The notes under the pieces are model-generated. The model was not told where the DNA came from, ran no database searches, and saw only the letters and a program-made list of their open reading frames with translations. Shown here piece by piece: positions 24,579 through 32,850 of a DNA stretch of 60,331 nt. This DNA comes from Paracoccaceae bacterium. GTDB taxonomy: Bacteria > Pseudomonadota > Alphaproteobacteria > Rhodobacterales > Rhodobacteraceae. Both the position numbers and the translations under genes were made by a program. The stretch covers positions 1-60,331 of the forward strand of contig JAIXZY010000010.1 in NCBI GenBank assembly GCA_027489355.1, in the 5' to 3' direction. Position 1 is the stretch's first letter, and every line of letters starts with the position of its first letter.

Positions 24579-24836
24579 ATGCCCCCGGTCGAAATCTACA
24601 CCACTCCGTTCTGCCCCTACTGCCACGCCGCCAAGCGGCTTCTGCAAAAGAAGGGCGCCGCCTATACCGAGATCGACGTCAGCCAGGACCCGGACCTGCG
24701 GATGAAGATGACGCAGCGCGCGAACGGTCGCCGGACGGTGCCGCAGATCTTCATTGGAGGGCAGCACGTCGGCGGGTCGGACGACCTGCACGCCCTGGAC
24801 CACGCTGGCAAGCTTGACCCGATGCTGGCCGACTGA
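24579..24836 (+). CDS. grxC: Glutaredoxin 3
   Basis: An 85-residue dithiol glutaredoxin that reduces disulfides with glutathione in the cytoplasm. The active site C12-P-Y-C15 is followed by the GrxC-type TVPQIFIGGQHVGGSDDL block, which contains the cis-proline and the glutathione-binding residues. Length is normal. A GGAAGAGGAA ribosome site precedes the ATG. Its stop overlaps the next start by one base (TGATG). Confidence 0.95.
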   Translation: MPPVEIYTTPFCPYCHAAKRLLQKKGAAYTEIDVSQDPDLRMKMTQRANGRRTVPQIFIGGQHVGGSDDLHALDHAGKLDPMLAD

Positions 24837-25666
24837 TGCGCGTGGCCCTGATCCAGCTGAACGTCTCGGACGATCCGGCGGCGAACCTGTCCGTGACGCT
24901 GGGCCTTGTCCGCGAGGCAGTTGCGGCCGGCGCGGGGTTCGTGCTGACGCCCGAACTTACGAATGGCCTGTCCTCCAGCCGCGCGCACCAGCGGGCGGTC
25001 TTCCACCACGAAGAGGACGACCCGACCCTTGCCGCCCTGCGGGCCGAGGCGAAGGCGGCGGGCATCTGGCTGCTGATCGGGTCGCTGGGCATTCTGACCC
25101 ATGATGCGGACGGGCGCTTTGCCAACCGCAGCTTCCTGATCGCGCCCGACGGGTCGGTGGCCGCGCGCTACGACAAGATCCACATGTTCGACGTCAACGT
25201 CTCGGCGACCGAGGTCTACCGCGAGAGCGAGGGCTACCGGCCCGGCGCAAGGGCAGTGGTGGCCGAGACGCCGTTTGCGAAGATCGGCATGTCGGTCTGC
25301 TATGATGTCCGTTTCCCGGCGCTGTACCGGCGGCTGGCGCAGGGCGGGGCGCAGGTGATCACGGTTCCGGCGGCCTTCAACCACATCACCGGCGCGGCCC
25401 ATTGGGAAACGCTGCTGCGCGCCCGGGCGATCGAGACGGGGTGTTTTGTCCTGGCGCCGGCGCAGACCGGCTTTCACCCCGAGACGCAGGGGAAGGGCCG
25501 GCGGACCCACGGGCATTCGCTGGCCATCGCGCCCTGGGGCGAGATCCTGGCCGACGCGGGGACCGAGCCGGGCGTGACCGTCGTGGACCTGGACCTGACC
25601 GAGGTTGACAAGGCCCGCGGCCGGGTGCCGTCGCTGACCCATGACCGGGACTTCGACGGGCCATGA
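24836..25666 (+). CDS. Carbon-nitrogen hydrolase (nitrilase superfamily, Nit-like)
   Basis: A 276-residue amidase-type enzyme. The catalytic triad is complete: E40 (LTPELTNG), K114 (RYDKIHMFDV) and C155 (SVCYDVRFP). The YDKIHMFDVNV and CYDVRFP blocks are those of the Nit1/Nit2 branch, which removes deaminated glutathione or omega-amides. Coupling to grxC makes a glutathione-repair role attractive, but that is an inference. It overlaps grxC by one base and the MarR gene by four. Confidence 0.9.
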   Translation: MRVALIQLNVSDDPAANLSVTLGLVREAVAAGAGFVLTPELTNGLSSSRAHQRAVFHHEEDDPTLAALRAEAKAAGIWLLIGSLGILTHDADGRFANRSFLIAPDGSVAARYDKIHMFDVNVSATEVYRESEGYRPGARAVVAETPFAKIGMSVCYDVRFPALYRRLAQGGAQVITVPAAFNHITGAAHWETLLRARAIETGCFVLAPAQTGFHPETQGKGRRTHGHSLAIAPWGEILADAGTEPGVTVVDLDLTEVDKARGRVPSLTHDRDFDGP

Positions 25667-26106
25667 GCGCCGAGAAGGCCGACGACATCGCGGTTGCCCT
25701 GTTCGGCGAGCTGTTCATGGCCGACCAGCTGGCGCGCAACCGCATCTCGAAGGTCCTGCCCAAGGGCATGGAGCTGTCGCATTTCAGCGTGTTGAACCAT
25801 CTGGCGCGGATCAATGACGAACGGACCCCGGCGCAGCTGGCGAAGTCGTTCCACGTGACGCGCGGCGCGATGACCAACACGCTGACCAAGCTGGAATGGG
25901 CCGGACACGTCCACATCCGCCCGGATTGGGAGGATGCGCGGCAGAAGTTCGTGGCGATCAGCCCCTCGGGGCGGTCGGCGCGAGAGTCTGCGCTGGCAAG
26001 CGTCGTGCCGCTGATTGCCGAAGTGGTGCAGGCCATCGGTGCCGACCGGGTCCGCGCGCTGTTGCCGGTGCTGCGCGAGCTAAGGATCAAGCTGGAAGAC
26101 GGCTGA
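25663..26106 (+). CDS. MarR-family transcriptional regulator
   Basis: A 147-residue winged-helix regulator. The DNA-binding core runs from about residue 40 (HFSVLNHLARINDERTPAQLAKSFHVTRGAMTNTLTKLE) through the wing WAGHVHIRPDWEDARQKFVAISPSG to about 100, with dimerisation helices at both ends. It is translationally coupled (ATGA) to the Nit-like gene, so it probably senses something linked to that operon. No operator could be assigned with confidence. Confidence 0.9.
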   Translation: MSAEKADDIAVALFGELFMADQLARNRISKVLPKGMELSHFSVLNHLARINDERTPAQLAKSFHVTRGAMTNTLTKLEWAGHVHIRPDWEDARQKFVAISPSGRSARESALASVVPLIAEVVQAIGADRVRALLPVLRELRIKLEDG

Positions 26107-26228
26107 CCGGACGGCCATGTCCGAAATGCCATAGCGCCGGCGGTTCCGCTCTATCCAGCCCGGATAGGCCTTGCCCTGCCAGCCGTATCTTCGCATAGAC
26201 TGTGGCAGACAATAAGAAACCGGTCGCC

Positions 26229-28322
26229 ATGCAGCTTTCGTCCCGTCTTGTCGCCGTGCTTGCCCTGGGCACCGCACTGGTCAGCCCGCCTGCGCTGGCC
26301 GAAATGTCAGGCACGTTGAACCTGAACGGCGCAACCGGCCTTATCGACATGCCTTCGGGCGATGCCCAGCGGGATTCGACCTTTTCGTTCAGCACCACGC
26401 TTCTGGGGCCGATCACCCGGTCGACCCTGAGCTTCCAGTTCTCGGAGCGGCTGTCGGGCTCGTTCCGGTTCCAGACCTGGCGCGACTGGAATTCCGAGCT
26501 GCCGGGGCCGGACAAGGAAAGCGACCGCAGCATCGACCTGCGCTACCAGGTGCTGAAAGAGGGCAAGTATACCCCGGCCCTGACCATCGGGCTGCAGGAC
26601 CTGACGGCGAAGGGCCTGTTCGGGTCGGAATACATCGCGGCGACCAAGACCTTTGGCGACAAGCTGAAGGTGACGGCGGGCCTGGGCTGGGGACGGCTGG
26701 GCAGCGATGGCGGCATTGGCTCGCCCTTCGGCAGCAGGCCTCCGGTCGATCCGACCGGGACGCCGAACGCCGATCAGTGGTTCCGGGGCGAGGCGGCGCC
26801 TTTCGCCGGTGTCGAATACAAGCTGAACGACAGCTGGACGTTGAAGGGCGAATACTCTTCGGACGCCTATGTCGTGGAAGACCGGCGCGGCCTGATCGAA
26901 CGGGACAGCCCGTTCAACTTCGGCGTCGAATATCAGCGCGGCCCGGCGACGAGGTTCGGGGCCTATTCGCTGGGCGGCAAGGAATTCGCGCTGGCCTTCC
27001 ACATCATCCTGGACCCGAAAAGCCGGCCGACGGGCGGTGTGACGGGCAGGGCGCCGGAACCGGTCAAGGCGCGCCCGGCGCGGGCGGCAGACCCCGAGGC
27101 CTATGACGGCGGCTGGGTCACCCAGGCCGACGCCGGGTCGCTTCTGCGCAAGAACCTGGCCAAACGGCTTGCCGTCGATGGGATCGCGGTCGAGAACCTG
27201 TCCTACAACGCGACGACGGTGCAGGTCCGCATCCGCAATGGCCGGATCGACGCGGGCTCGCAGGCCATCGGCCGCACGGCGCGCGCGCTGAGCCATGTGA
27301 TGCCTGCCTCGGTCGAGGTGTTCGAGATCGTGCCGGTGGTCAACGGCGTGGGCGTGTCGAAGGTGACCATTCGCCGCAGTGATCTTGAGGCGCTGGAATA
27401 CACCGCCGACAACTCCACCCTTCTGCGCGAGCGGGTGACGATCGGCGAGGCAGGCCCGGTTCCCGACTACGCGCTGGGGGATGAGAACCTCTATCCCAAA
27501 TTCCGCTGGGGTCTGCGCCCGGTGGTCCGCCTGGGAGAGCCGATCAAGGGCGACATCGGGCTGCGCCTTTCGGCCGCGTATGACCTCGCGCCGGGACTTG
27601 TGCTGTCGGGGTCGATCTACAAGGAAATTGCCAGCAACCGCGATCCCGGAACGTCCAAATCGCCGCTTCCGCATGTCCGCACCGACAGCGGGCGCTACAA
27701 CGAATTCGGCGATCCCGCGCTGGAGCGTCTGACCCTGGCCTGGTTCGCGCGGCCCGGCGAGAATCTCTACTCTCGCGTCACCTTCGGCTACCTGGAGCGG
27801 ATGCACGCGGGCGTCTCGGGCGAGGTCCTGTGGAAACCGGTGGACAGTCCGCTCGCCCTTGGGGTCGAGGTGAACTACACCAAGCAGCGCGATACCGACG
27901 GCGGCCTGGGCTTTGGCGAATATGACTACGACATCGTGACGGGCCATGTCTCGGCCTACTATGACTTCGGCAACGGCTACCTGGGTCAGCTTGACGTGGG
28001 CCGCTACCTTGCGGGCGATGTGGGGGCCACGGTGTCGGTTGACCGGGTCTTCGCGAATGGCTGGCGCGTCGGGGCTTTCGCGACCGTCACCGACGTCAGC
28101 CCCGAGGATTTCGGCGAGGCGGGCTTCGACAAGGGCGTCCGGCTGACCATCCCGTTCAACTGGGCGCTGGGCACCGACAATCGCCGCGCGGTCGGGTTGA
28201 CCTTCAGGCCCGGCAGCGGCGACGGCGGCGCGCGGGTCAATGTCGAAGATCGGCTTTACGATCCCATCCGAGAGTATCACAGCGACGGGCTGGATCCCGA
28301 CTGGGGAAGGGTCTGGCGGTGA
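26229..28322 (+). CDS. YjbH-type exopolysaccharide export outer-membrane protein
   Basis: A 697-residue predicted outer-membrane protein of the YjbH/GfcD family, which takes part in an unidentified exopolysaccharide. The signal peptide ends at SPPALA. The N-terminal LNLNGATGLIDMPSGDAQ block is the family hallmark. The rest is rich in alternating beta strands with many aromatic-glycine pairs, suggesting a barrel. ATG 26229 fits the signal peptide better than the upstream GTG at 26202. It overlaps the YjbF-like lipoprotein gene by four bases, which repeats the F/H pairing of yjbEFGH, though with the gene order reversed and no YjbG. Confidence 0.85.
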   Translation: MQLSSRLVAVLALGTALVSPPALAEMSGTLNLNGATGLIDMPSGDAQRDSTFSFSTTLLGPITRSTLSFQFSERLSGSFRFQTWRDWNSELPGPDKESDRSIDLRYQVLKEGKYTPALTIGLQDLTAKGLFGSEYIAATKTFGDKLKVTAGLGWGRLGSDGGIGSPFGSRPPVDPTGTPNADQWFRGEAAPFAGVEYKLNDSWTLKGEYSSDAYVVEDRRGLIERDSPFNFGVEYQRGPATRFGAYSLGGKEFALAFHIILDPKSRPTGGVTGRAPEPVKARPARAADPEAYDGGWVTQADAGSLLRKNLAKRLAVDGIAVENLSYNATTVQVRIRNGRIDAGSQAIGRTARALSHVMPASVEVFEIVPVVNGVGVSKVTIRRSDLEALEYTADNSTLLRERVTIGEAGPVPDYALGDENLYPKFRWGLRPVVRLGEPIKGDIGLRLSAAYDLAPGLVLSGSIYKEIASNRDPGTSKSPLPHVRTDSGRYNEFGDPALERLTLAWFARPGENLYSRVTFGYLERMHAGVSGEVLWKPVDSPLALGVEVNYTKQRDTDGGLGFGEYDYDIVTGHVSAYYDFGNGYLGQLDVGRYLAGDVGATVSVDRVFANGWRVGAFATVTDVSPEDFGEAGFDKGVRLTIPFNWALGTDNRRAVGLTFRPGSGDGGARVNVEDRLYDPIREYHSDGLDPDWGRVWR

Positions 28323-29020
28323 AAGTGCAGATGAAGCTTCTGGTCGCGGGTCTTGCCCTGGCTCTGCTGGGTGCCTGCGGCAGCGATAAGACTGGGTCGA
28401 GTCCGGTCATGTCCGCCGTAGGCTCTTTCGCCAAGGACAGCCTGGCGAAGGTCAGCCCTGGAAAGAAGGCTGCTGCGACCGGCGCGGCGAAGGGCGGCAA
28501 GGGCACGGATCCTTCCAAACGGCGAGCCGAGCTGGAAAAGGCCGGGAAGCCGGTGCTGCGGGTCTCGTCCAAAGCGATGGGGCTGGCCAGTTTCGTCAAG
28601 ATCGCCGACGCCAAGGGGCCGGTACTTACCTGGGCAACCCCGGACGGGGCCACCTTCTCGCAGCGCAACGGTGTGCTGATTCAGACGCGCGGCCTTGGCG
28701 GCGATCTAATGTCTGCCACTGGGCCTTCGGTTGCCCAACTGATGCAGCCCGGTCAGAAGTACACCCGCATCTACTATTTCCTTGGTGGGGACGATCAGGG
28801 CGTGAAGCGCACCTATGACTGCGTGACCACGATCGCCGGGCCCGACCGGATCGAAATCCTGGGCCGTGCCCATGCGACGACCCACGTCGTCGAGACCTGC
28901 GCCCGCAGCGGAGTAAAGGTCAAGAACGACTTCTGGATCGAGGGTTCAAGGATTCGCCAGTCGCGCGAATGGGTCAGCTCCGGGATCGGTCACATCGAGT
29001 TTGCGCGCGTCGTCGACTAA
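28319..29020 (+). CDS. YjbF/GfcB-family lipoprotein
   Basis: A lipoprotein of 233 residues from GTG 28319, or 229 from ATG 28331, with lipobox LGAC. A lysine/alanine-rich linker follows, then the YjbF domain from about residue 80 (PVLRVSSKAMGLASFVKIA, LTWATPDGATFSQRNGVLIQTRGLGGDLMS). In E. coli YjbF and YjbH act together in extracellular polysaccharide production. The GTGA overlap with the YjbH gene supports a shared role. Two cysteines in the C-terminal half (near DCVTT and ETCARSG) may form a disulfide. Confidence 0.85.
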   Translation: MKVQMKLLVAGLALALLGACGSDKTGSSPVMSAVGSFAKDSLAKVSPGKKAAATGAAKGGKGTDPSKRRAELEKAGKPVLRVSSKAMGLASFVKIADAKGPVLTWATPDGATFSQRNGVLIQTRGLGGDLMSATGPSVAQLMQPGQKYTRIYYFLGGDDQGVKRTYDCVTTIAGPDRIEILGRAHATTHVVETCARSGVKVKNDFWIEGSRIRQSREWVSSGIGHIEFARVVD

Positions 29021-29129
29021 GCCCGCGGCCACCCCTGCGGAATCGGCTGCGTTTCTCCGGTTTTTCGGGTAAGCTTTCCCACGTGGAAGGGGGCCTGGCC
29101 CGTCTTCCGCCCGATGGATGGAGTGGCGC

Positions 29130-29327
29130 ATGCAGGCCCTTTGCGCAGCCGTGCTGTCCCTGTTCCTGATTGCCACGTCAGTCTTGGCCGGCGGTCCCGT
29201 CGTTGTGGTCGAAGAGCCGCCCGTCGTCGTCGAGGAGGGCGCGGCCTCCAGTCAGGGACTGTTGCCTTGGTTGATGGTGCCGCTGGTCATCTGTATCGTG
29301 ATGTGCGGATCGAACGAGGACGAGTGA
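29130..29327 (+). CDS. Small exported protein with valine/glutamate-rich linker and C-terminal membrane segment
   Basis: A 65-residue product I cannot name. A signal peptide (MQALCAAVLSLFLIATSVLA) is followed by GGPVVVVEEPPVVVEEGA, then a hydrophobic helix (LLPWLMVPLVICIVMC) and an acidic tail SNEDE. ATG 29130 is chosen because GGAG sits six bases upstream; the in-frame ATG at 29118 lacks a site. It follows the yjbH-yjbF pair by 109 bases on the same strand. Its layout recalls YjbE/GfcA, the small first member of yjbEFGH. Small proteins with a similar valine-rich linker are common in Rhodobacterales. Confidence 0.65.
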   Translation: MQALCAAVLSLFLIATSVLAGGPVVVVEEPPVVVEEGAASSQGLLPWLMVPLVICIVMCGSNEDE

Positions 29328-29334
29328 TCTCGGC

Positions 29335-32300
29335 CTAGTAGTCCCGCTCGAGGAAGACGCCGATCCCGGTGTCGCCGTCAGCCCCGACTTTTCCCTTCAC
29401 CGTCACACCTTCGCGCAGGTCCAGGTTCAGGTTGATCTGGCTCTTGCCGTCCTGGTCGATCTCGATCTCGGTATAGACGTTCTCGGACAGGTACTTCCCC
29501 GCCTTCAGCGCGGCCGATCCGTCTTCGGACGTGGTCACGTCCAGGTCGTCCAGCCCGAAGTTGCGCCGAAGCGTGCCGACCAGCCCCTCGCCACCGCGCC
29601 CGGCCAGAACCGCCACGGCATTCGCCAGTTGTGCCGCCTGCAGGGGTGAGATCTTGTCCAGGCCGCGGCCGAACAGCAGCTGGGCCAGCACTTCCTCTTG
29701 CGGCAGTTCGGGCGAGGACGTGAAGCTGACGACAGGATCGTCCGCCGGGCCCTCGACAGTGACCGAGCTGACGATGCCGTCATTTTCGGTCGTGGCGGCG
29801 ACGCTGATCTGCGGGATGAGGCTGCCTTCCAGCGTCAGGTCGGCGCGCGACAGGACCAGGCGGCGGCCCAGAATGTCCAGGCGGCCGCGGATCAACCGGA
29901 AGGCGCCCGAGGGGCGGACATCCTCGGTCGTGCCCTGAAGCCGCAGCGCGCCCCCCAGTTCGGCGTCAATCCCGCGACCACGGACAAAGACCTGCGACGG
30001 GGCCGCGATGGTGATGTCCAGCGCCAGCGGCCGCGCCTGTTCACGGCTGCCCCGACCCGTGCCGTCCCCCAGCAGACCGGCCTTGCGCCGGGTCTCGCGG
30101 ACCGGGCCCGGCTCGCGGCGGTGGTCGATGTCCAGCAGCGCCGTCGCCGAACTGAAGCCCGAAGCGGGGACCCGCACCTCGGTTTCCGACAGTTGCAGCG
30201 CGCCGGAAAGCAGCGCGCCGTTCGTGATCGGCCCGCGGAGGGCCAGGGTGCCGCTGACCCGGGTATCGTAAAGCTCGGGATCGTAAAGGCGCAAGGCTTC
30301 CAGAGTCAGGGCCAGGTCTGCGTTGCGGGCGCCGGTCAGCTGGATCGGTCCGTCCACCCGCAGCCGCCCGCCCGAGGACAGGCCCGAGGTCGCCTGAAGC
30401 CGCAGGCTGCCGCCTTGAAGGGTGCCGATCGCCTCGACACCCTCCAGCGACAGGCCAAGGTTCGGGTCAGCGATGCGACCGTCGGACAGGGTCACCCTCC
30501 CGGTCAGAGAGGCCAGGGTCAACGGCCCCTGCAACCGCAGGTCATAGCCGATCTCGCCACTGGCGGACCGGGGGGCGATGAACAGGTTCGCCAGTCCCGC
30601 CGCCCCAGACCCCTGGATCGCAAGATCGGCCGAGCCGAAGCCATTGGCGATGCGTCCGGCGACCGTCGCGCGGATCTGGCCGGGGCCGGCGCCCTGCAGA
30701 TCCACCTGATAGCCGGTGGTGTCCTGCGTCGCGCGACCAGAAAATGTGAGTGGTCCCTCAAGTTCCGGTACCACAAGGCCAAGGTTCGCCAGCCTGGCCT
30801 CAAGGTCGATGGTGCGCTGCTCTCCGGCCAGTTCACCCCGTGCGCTGGCAGAGATCTGCGGATTGGCAAGCGTCGCCGAGCGGATCTGGAGTGTCCCGTC
30901 CTTGACCCCCAGGTCCAGCTCAAGTCTGCTTCCTCCGGCCAGGAGCCGGTCGGCTTGCGGACTGCCCAGCCGCAGGGACTGGCCTGTGCCGGTCAGTTGC
31001 AGCCGACCGTCTTCCGGCAGGCCGGTAAAGCTGCCCTCCAGCGCGAGCGAGCCGCCATAGCCCGGCCCCAGCGCCGACAGGTCGTCCAGACGCACCGTGC
31101 CGGACAGGTTGGACCCTTTGCTCGACAACGTCCCGTCCGCCTGCGCTGTCAGCCCTCCGGCGGCCAGGTCCAGATTGCGCAGCACCGTGCCCTTTTCGTC
31201 GCGGCGGATCGAGGCAACAAGCGTCGAGCGGTCCGCCAGAAGCCGGTCCAGTTGCGGCACGTCCAGCCGCAGGCCAGTGCCGTCGAAGGCAAGGTCCAGG
31301 TCGAAGAAGCCGGACAGCCGGCTCGCCGATCCCTCCACCGCCAGCGTCCCAGCCCCGCCCAGTGGCCTTCCTGCAAGGCCCGAAAACCGCGCGAAGTCCT
31401 CGGCCTTCACGGTCAGCTTGCCGCTGGCCAGAAAGGCATCCTGCAGCCCTTCGATCCTGACCGCGCCAGTGCCGGTCAGCCCCGCCCCCTGGACGTCGAT
31501 GGCCGACAGCTGCAACCCGCCCGTGCCCTCGGACAGGAACATCTTCCACGAGGCCGAGACCCGTGATCCCAGCGCCTGTGCAAGGCCGGGGTCCGAGGGT
31601 TCCAGACCCGAGGCCGCAAGCGTCAGCGTCCCGCCAAAACTGTTCCCCGCCGCGCTGCGCCCAATGCGGCCCGATCCGGTCAGGTCCGCCTGGCCGATCT
31701 TCAACCCGGGCGTATCCAGTCGCAGCAGCGACACCTCGGCAGACCAGCTGTCCGCATCGTCGGGCGTTGTGCGCAGGTGGAAATCAGCGCGGCTGATCCG
31801 GGTATCGCTTGCGAAGGGCAGGGGGACCGGCGCGTCGTCTGGGGCCGCGAGCCTGCCCGTCACGTCGAACCATTCCGGCAACCCGTCCGCCGCGATCTCG
31901 GCCTTGCCGGACAGCGCCAGCGACCGCGCGGTCAGATCGAAGTTGTCCACGCTGGTCCGGCCAGCCGCCGTGCGCCGCGCGTCCAGCTTCAACGCAACCT
32001 CGGTCCCGAAGAACTCCACCTGTTCCGGCGCGAGGATTGGCGCCAGATCGCCCGACAGATCGGCGATCAGCCGGTGGCCCGACGGCTCGGCTGCAAGGAT
32101 CTCGACAGACCCCTGCAAGCGGTCCGCCCCGTCCGTCGCAAGCCGGATGTCGGCCACGAAGTCGTCAATCGGCCCCTCGCCCTGCATGCGAAGCGAGGCC
32201 GATGGCTTGCCCGGCACGTCGAGCAGCGACACGACGATGCCTTCGGCTTCCTCCTCGGCCACCAGGTTCAGTCCCAGCACCTGCGTTGCGTTCGAGTAGG

Positions 32301-32850
32301 AGGCGTCCAGCGTGATCTGCCCCGCCGGCCCGTTGCCCGTGCGCACAAGGTCCAGGCTTGCCTGCCCCTCACCGCCGGCCAGCTGCATCGAGGCTTCGAG
32401 CGTCCCGGTAACCGGCTGGCCGAGCACGGCTTCCGCCAGCTCGATCCGCTCAGCCGCGACCCGGTCAACGTTGATCGACACCGGCAGGTCCGGCAGGCTG
32501 AACCCCGACGCCTCGGGCGAGGGCGCGCCGTTCCCCGTGTCAGGCAGACGGGTGACGATGATCTCTTGCGCCGAAAGCTCGCCGACCTCCAACTCGCCCG
32601 ACAGAAGCGCGGACCGGCTCCAGTCCAGCACAACGCCGTTCAGCGTGATCCAGACACCCTGATCGTCGGCGATGGTCAGCTGCTCCATCGTCGCCCGGCT
32701 GGACAGGGCCCCCGCAAATCCGGTCACGGTGACCTGCCGCCCGGCGTCCGACAGCGCGTCCTCCAGGAAGGCGGTCAGATAGCCGCGGTCGTCTTCCTGC
32801 GCCAGCGCGGGGCTGGCCAGCAGACAGGCTGTCAAGAGAAGCCGCCGCAT
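29335..32850 (-). CDS. tamB: Translocation and assembly module protein TamB
   Basis: A 1171-residue inner-membrane-anchored periplasmic protein, thought to form a long lipid-conducting or protein-guiding groove between the membranes together with TamA. The N-terminal signal/anchor is [17 protein letters not shown]. The body is a very long run of beta strands with many LDGSLSG-type repeats. The C-terminal DUF490/TamB domain starts near residue 850 and ends GDTGIGVFLERDY. The ATG overlaps the TamA stop by one base (TGATG). The only coding strand is this one, although long shadow frames lie opposite. Confidence 0.88.
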   Translation of the reverse strand: MRRLLLTACLLASPALAQEDDRGYLTAFLEDALSDAGRQVTVTGFAGALSSRATMEQLTIADDQGVWITLNGVVLDWSRSALLSGELEVGELSAQEIIVTRLPDTGNGAPSPEASGFSLPDLPVSINVDRVAAERIELAEAVLGQPVTGTLEASMQLAGGEGQASLDLVRTGNGPAGQITLDASYSNATQVLGLNLVAEEEAEGIVVSLLDVPGKPSASLRMQGEGPIDDFVADIRLATDGADRLQGSVEILAAEPSGHRLIADLSGDLAPILAPEQVEFFGTEVALKLDARRTAAGRTSVDNFDLTARSLALSGKAEIAADGLPEWFDVTGRLAAPDDAPVPLPFASDTRISRADFHLRTTPDDADSWSAEVSLLRLDTPGLKIGQADLTGSGRIGRSAAGNSFGGTLTLAASGLEPSDPGLAQALGSRVSASWKMFLSEGTGGLQLSAIDVQGAGLTGTGAVRIEGLQDAFLASGKLTVKAEDFARFSGLAGRPLGGAGTLAVEGSASRLSGFFDLDLAFDGTGLRLDVPQLDRLLADRSTLVASIRRDEKGTVLRNLDLAAGGLTAQADGTLSSKGSNLSGTVRLDDLSALGPGYGGSLALEGSFTGLPEDGRLQLTGTGQSLRLGSPQADRLLAGGSRLELDLGVKDGTLQIRSATLANPQISASARGELAGEQRTIDLEARLANLGLVVPELEGPLTFSGRATQDTTGYQVDLQGAGPGQIRATVAGRIANGFGSADLAIQGSGAAGLANLFIAPRSASGEIGYDLRLQGPLTLASLTGRVTLSDGRIADPNLGLSLEGVEAIGTLQGGSLRLQATSGLSSGGRLRVDGPIQLTGARNADLALTLEALRLYDPELYDTRVSGTLALRGPITNGALLSGALQLSETEVRVPASGFSSATALLDIDHRREPGPVRETRRKAGLLGDGTGRGSREQARPLALDITIAAPSQVFVRGRGIDAELGGALRLQGTTEDVRPSGAFRLIRGRLDILGRRLVLSRADLTLEGSLIPQISVAATTENDGIVSSVTVEGPADDPVVSFTSSPELPQEEVLAQLLFGRGLDKISPLQAAQLANAVAVLAGRGGEGLVGTLRRNFGLDDLDVTTSEDGSAALKAGKYLSENVYTEIEIDQDGKSQINLNLDLREGVTVKGKVGADGDTGIGVFLERDY

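Noticed and set aside
29087-29100. TTCCCACGTGGAA near-palindrome before the small exported protein
   Set aside because: Contains a common CACGTG core with one mismatch. No known regulator or second copy supports it.
29698-31566. A 622-codon plus-strand open frame opposite tamB
   Set aside because: Composition is Arg/Gln/Gly-rich low-information and it interrupts nothing. tamB on the minus strand has a coherent C-terminal domain.
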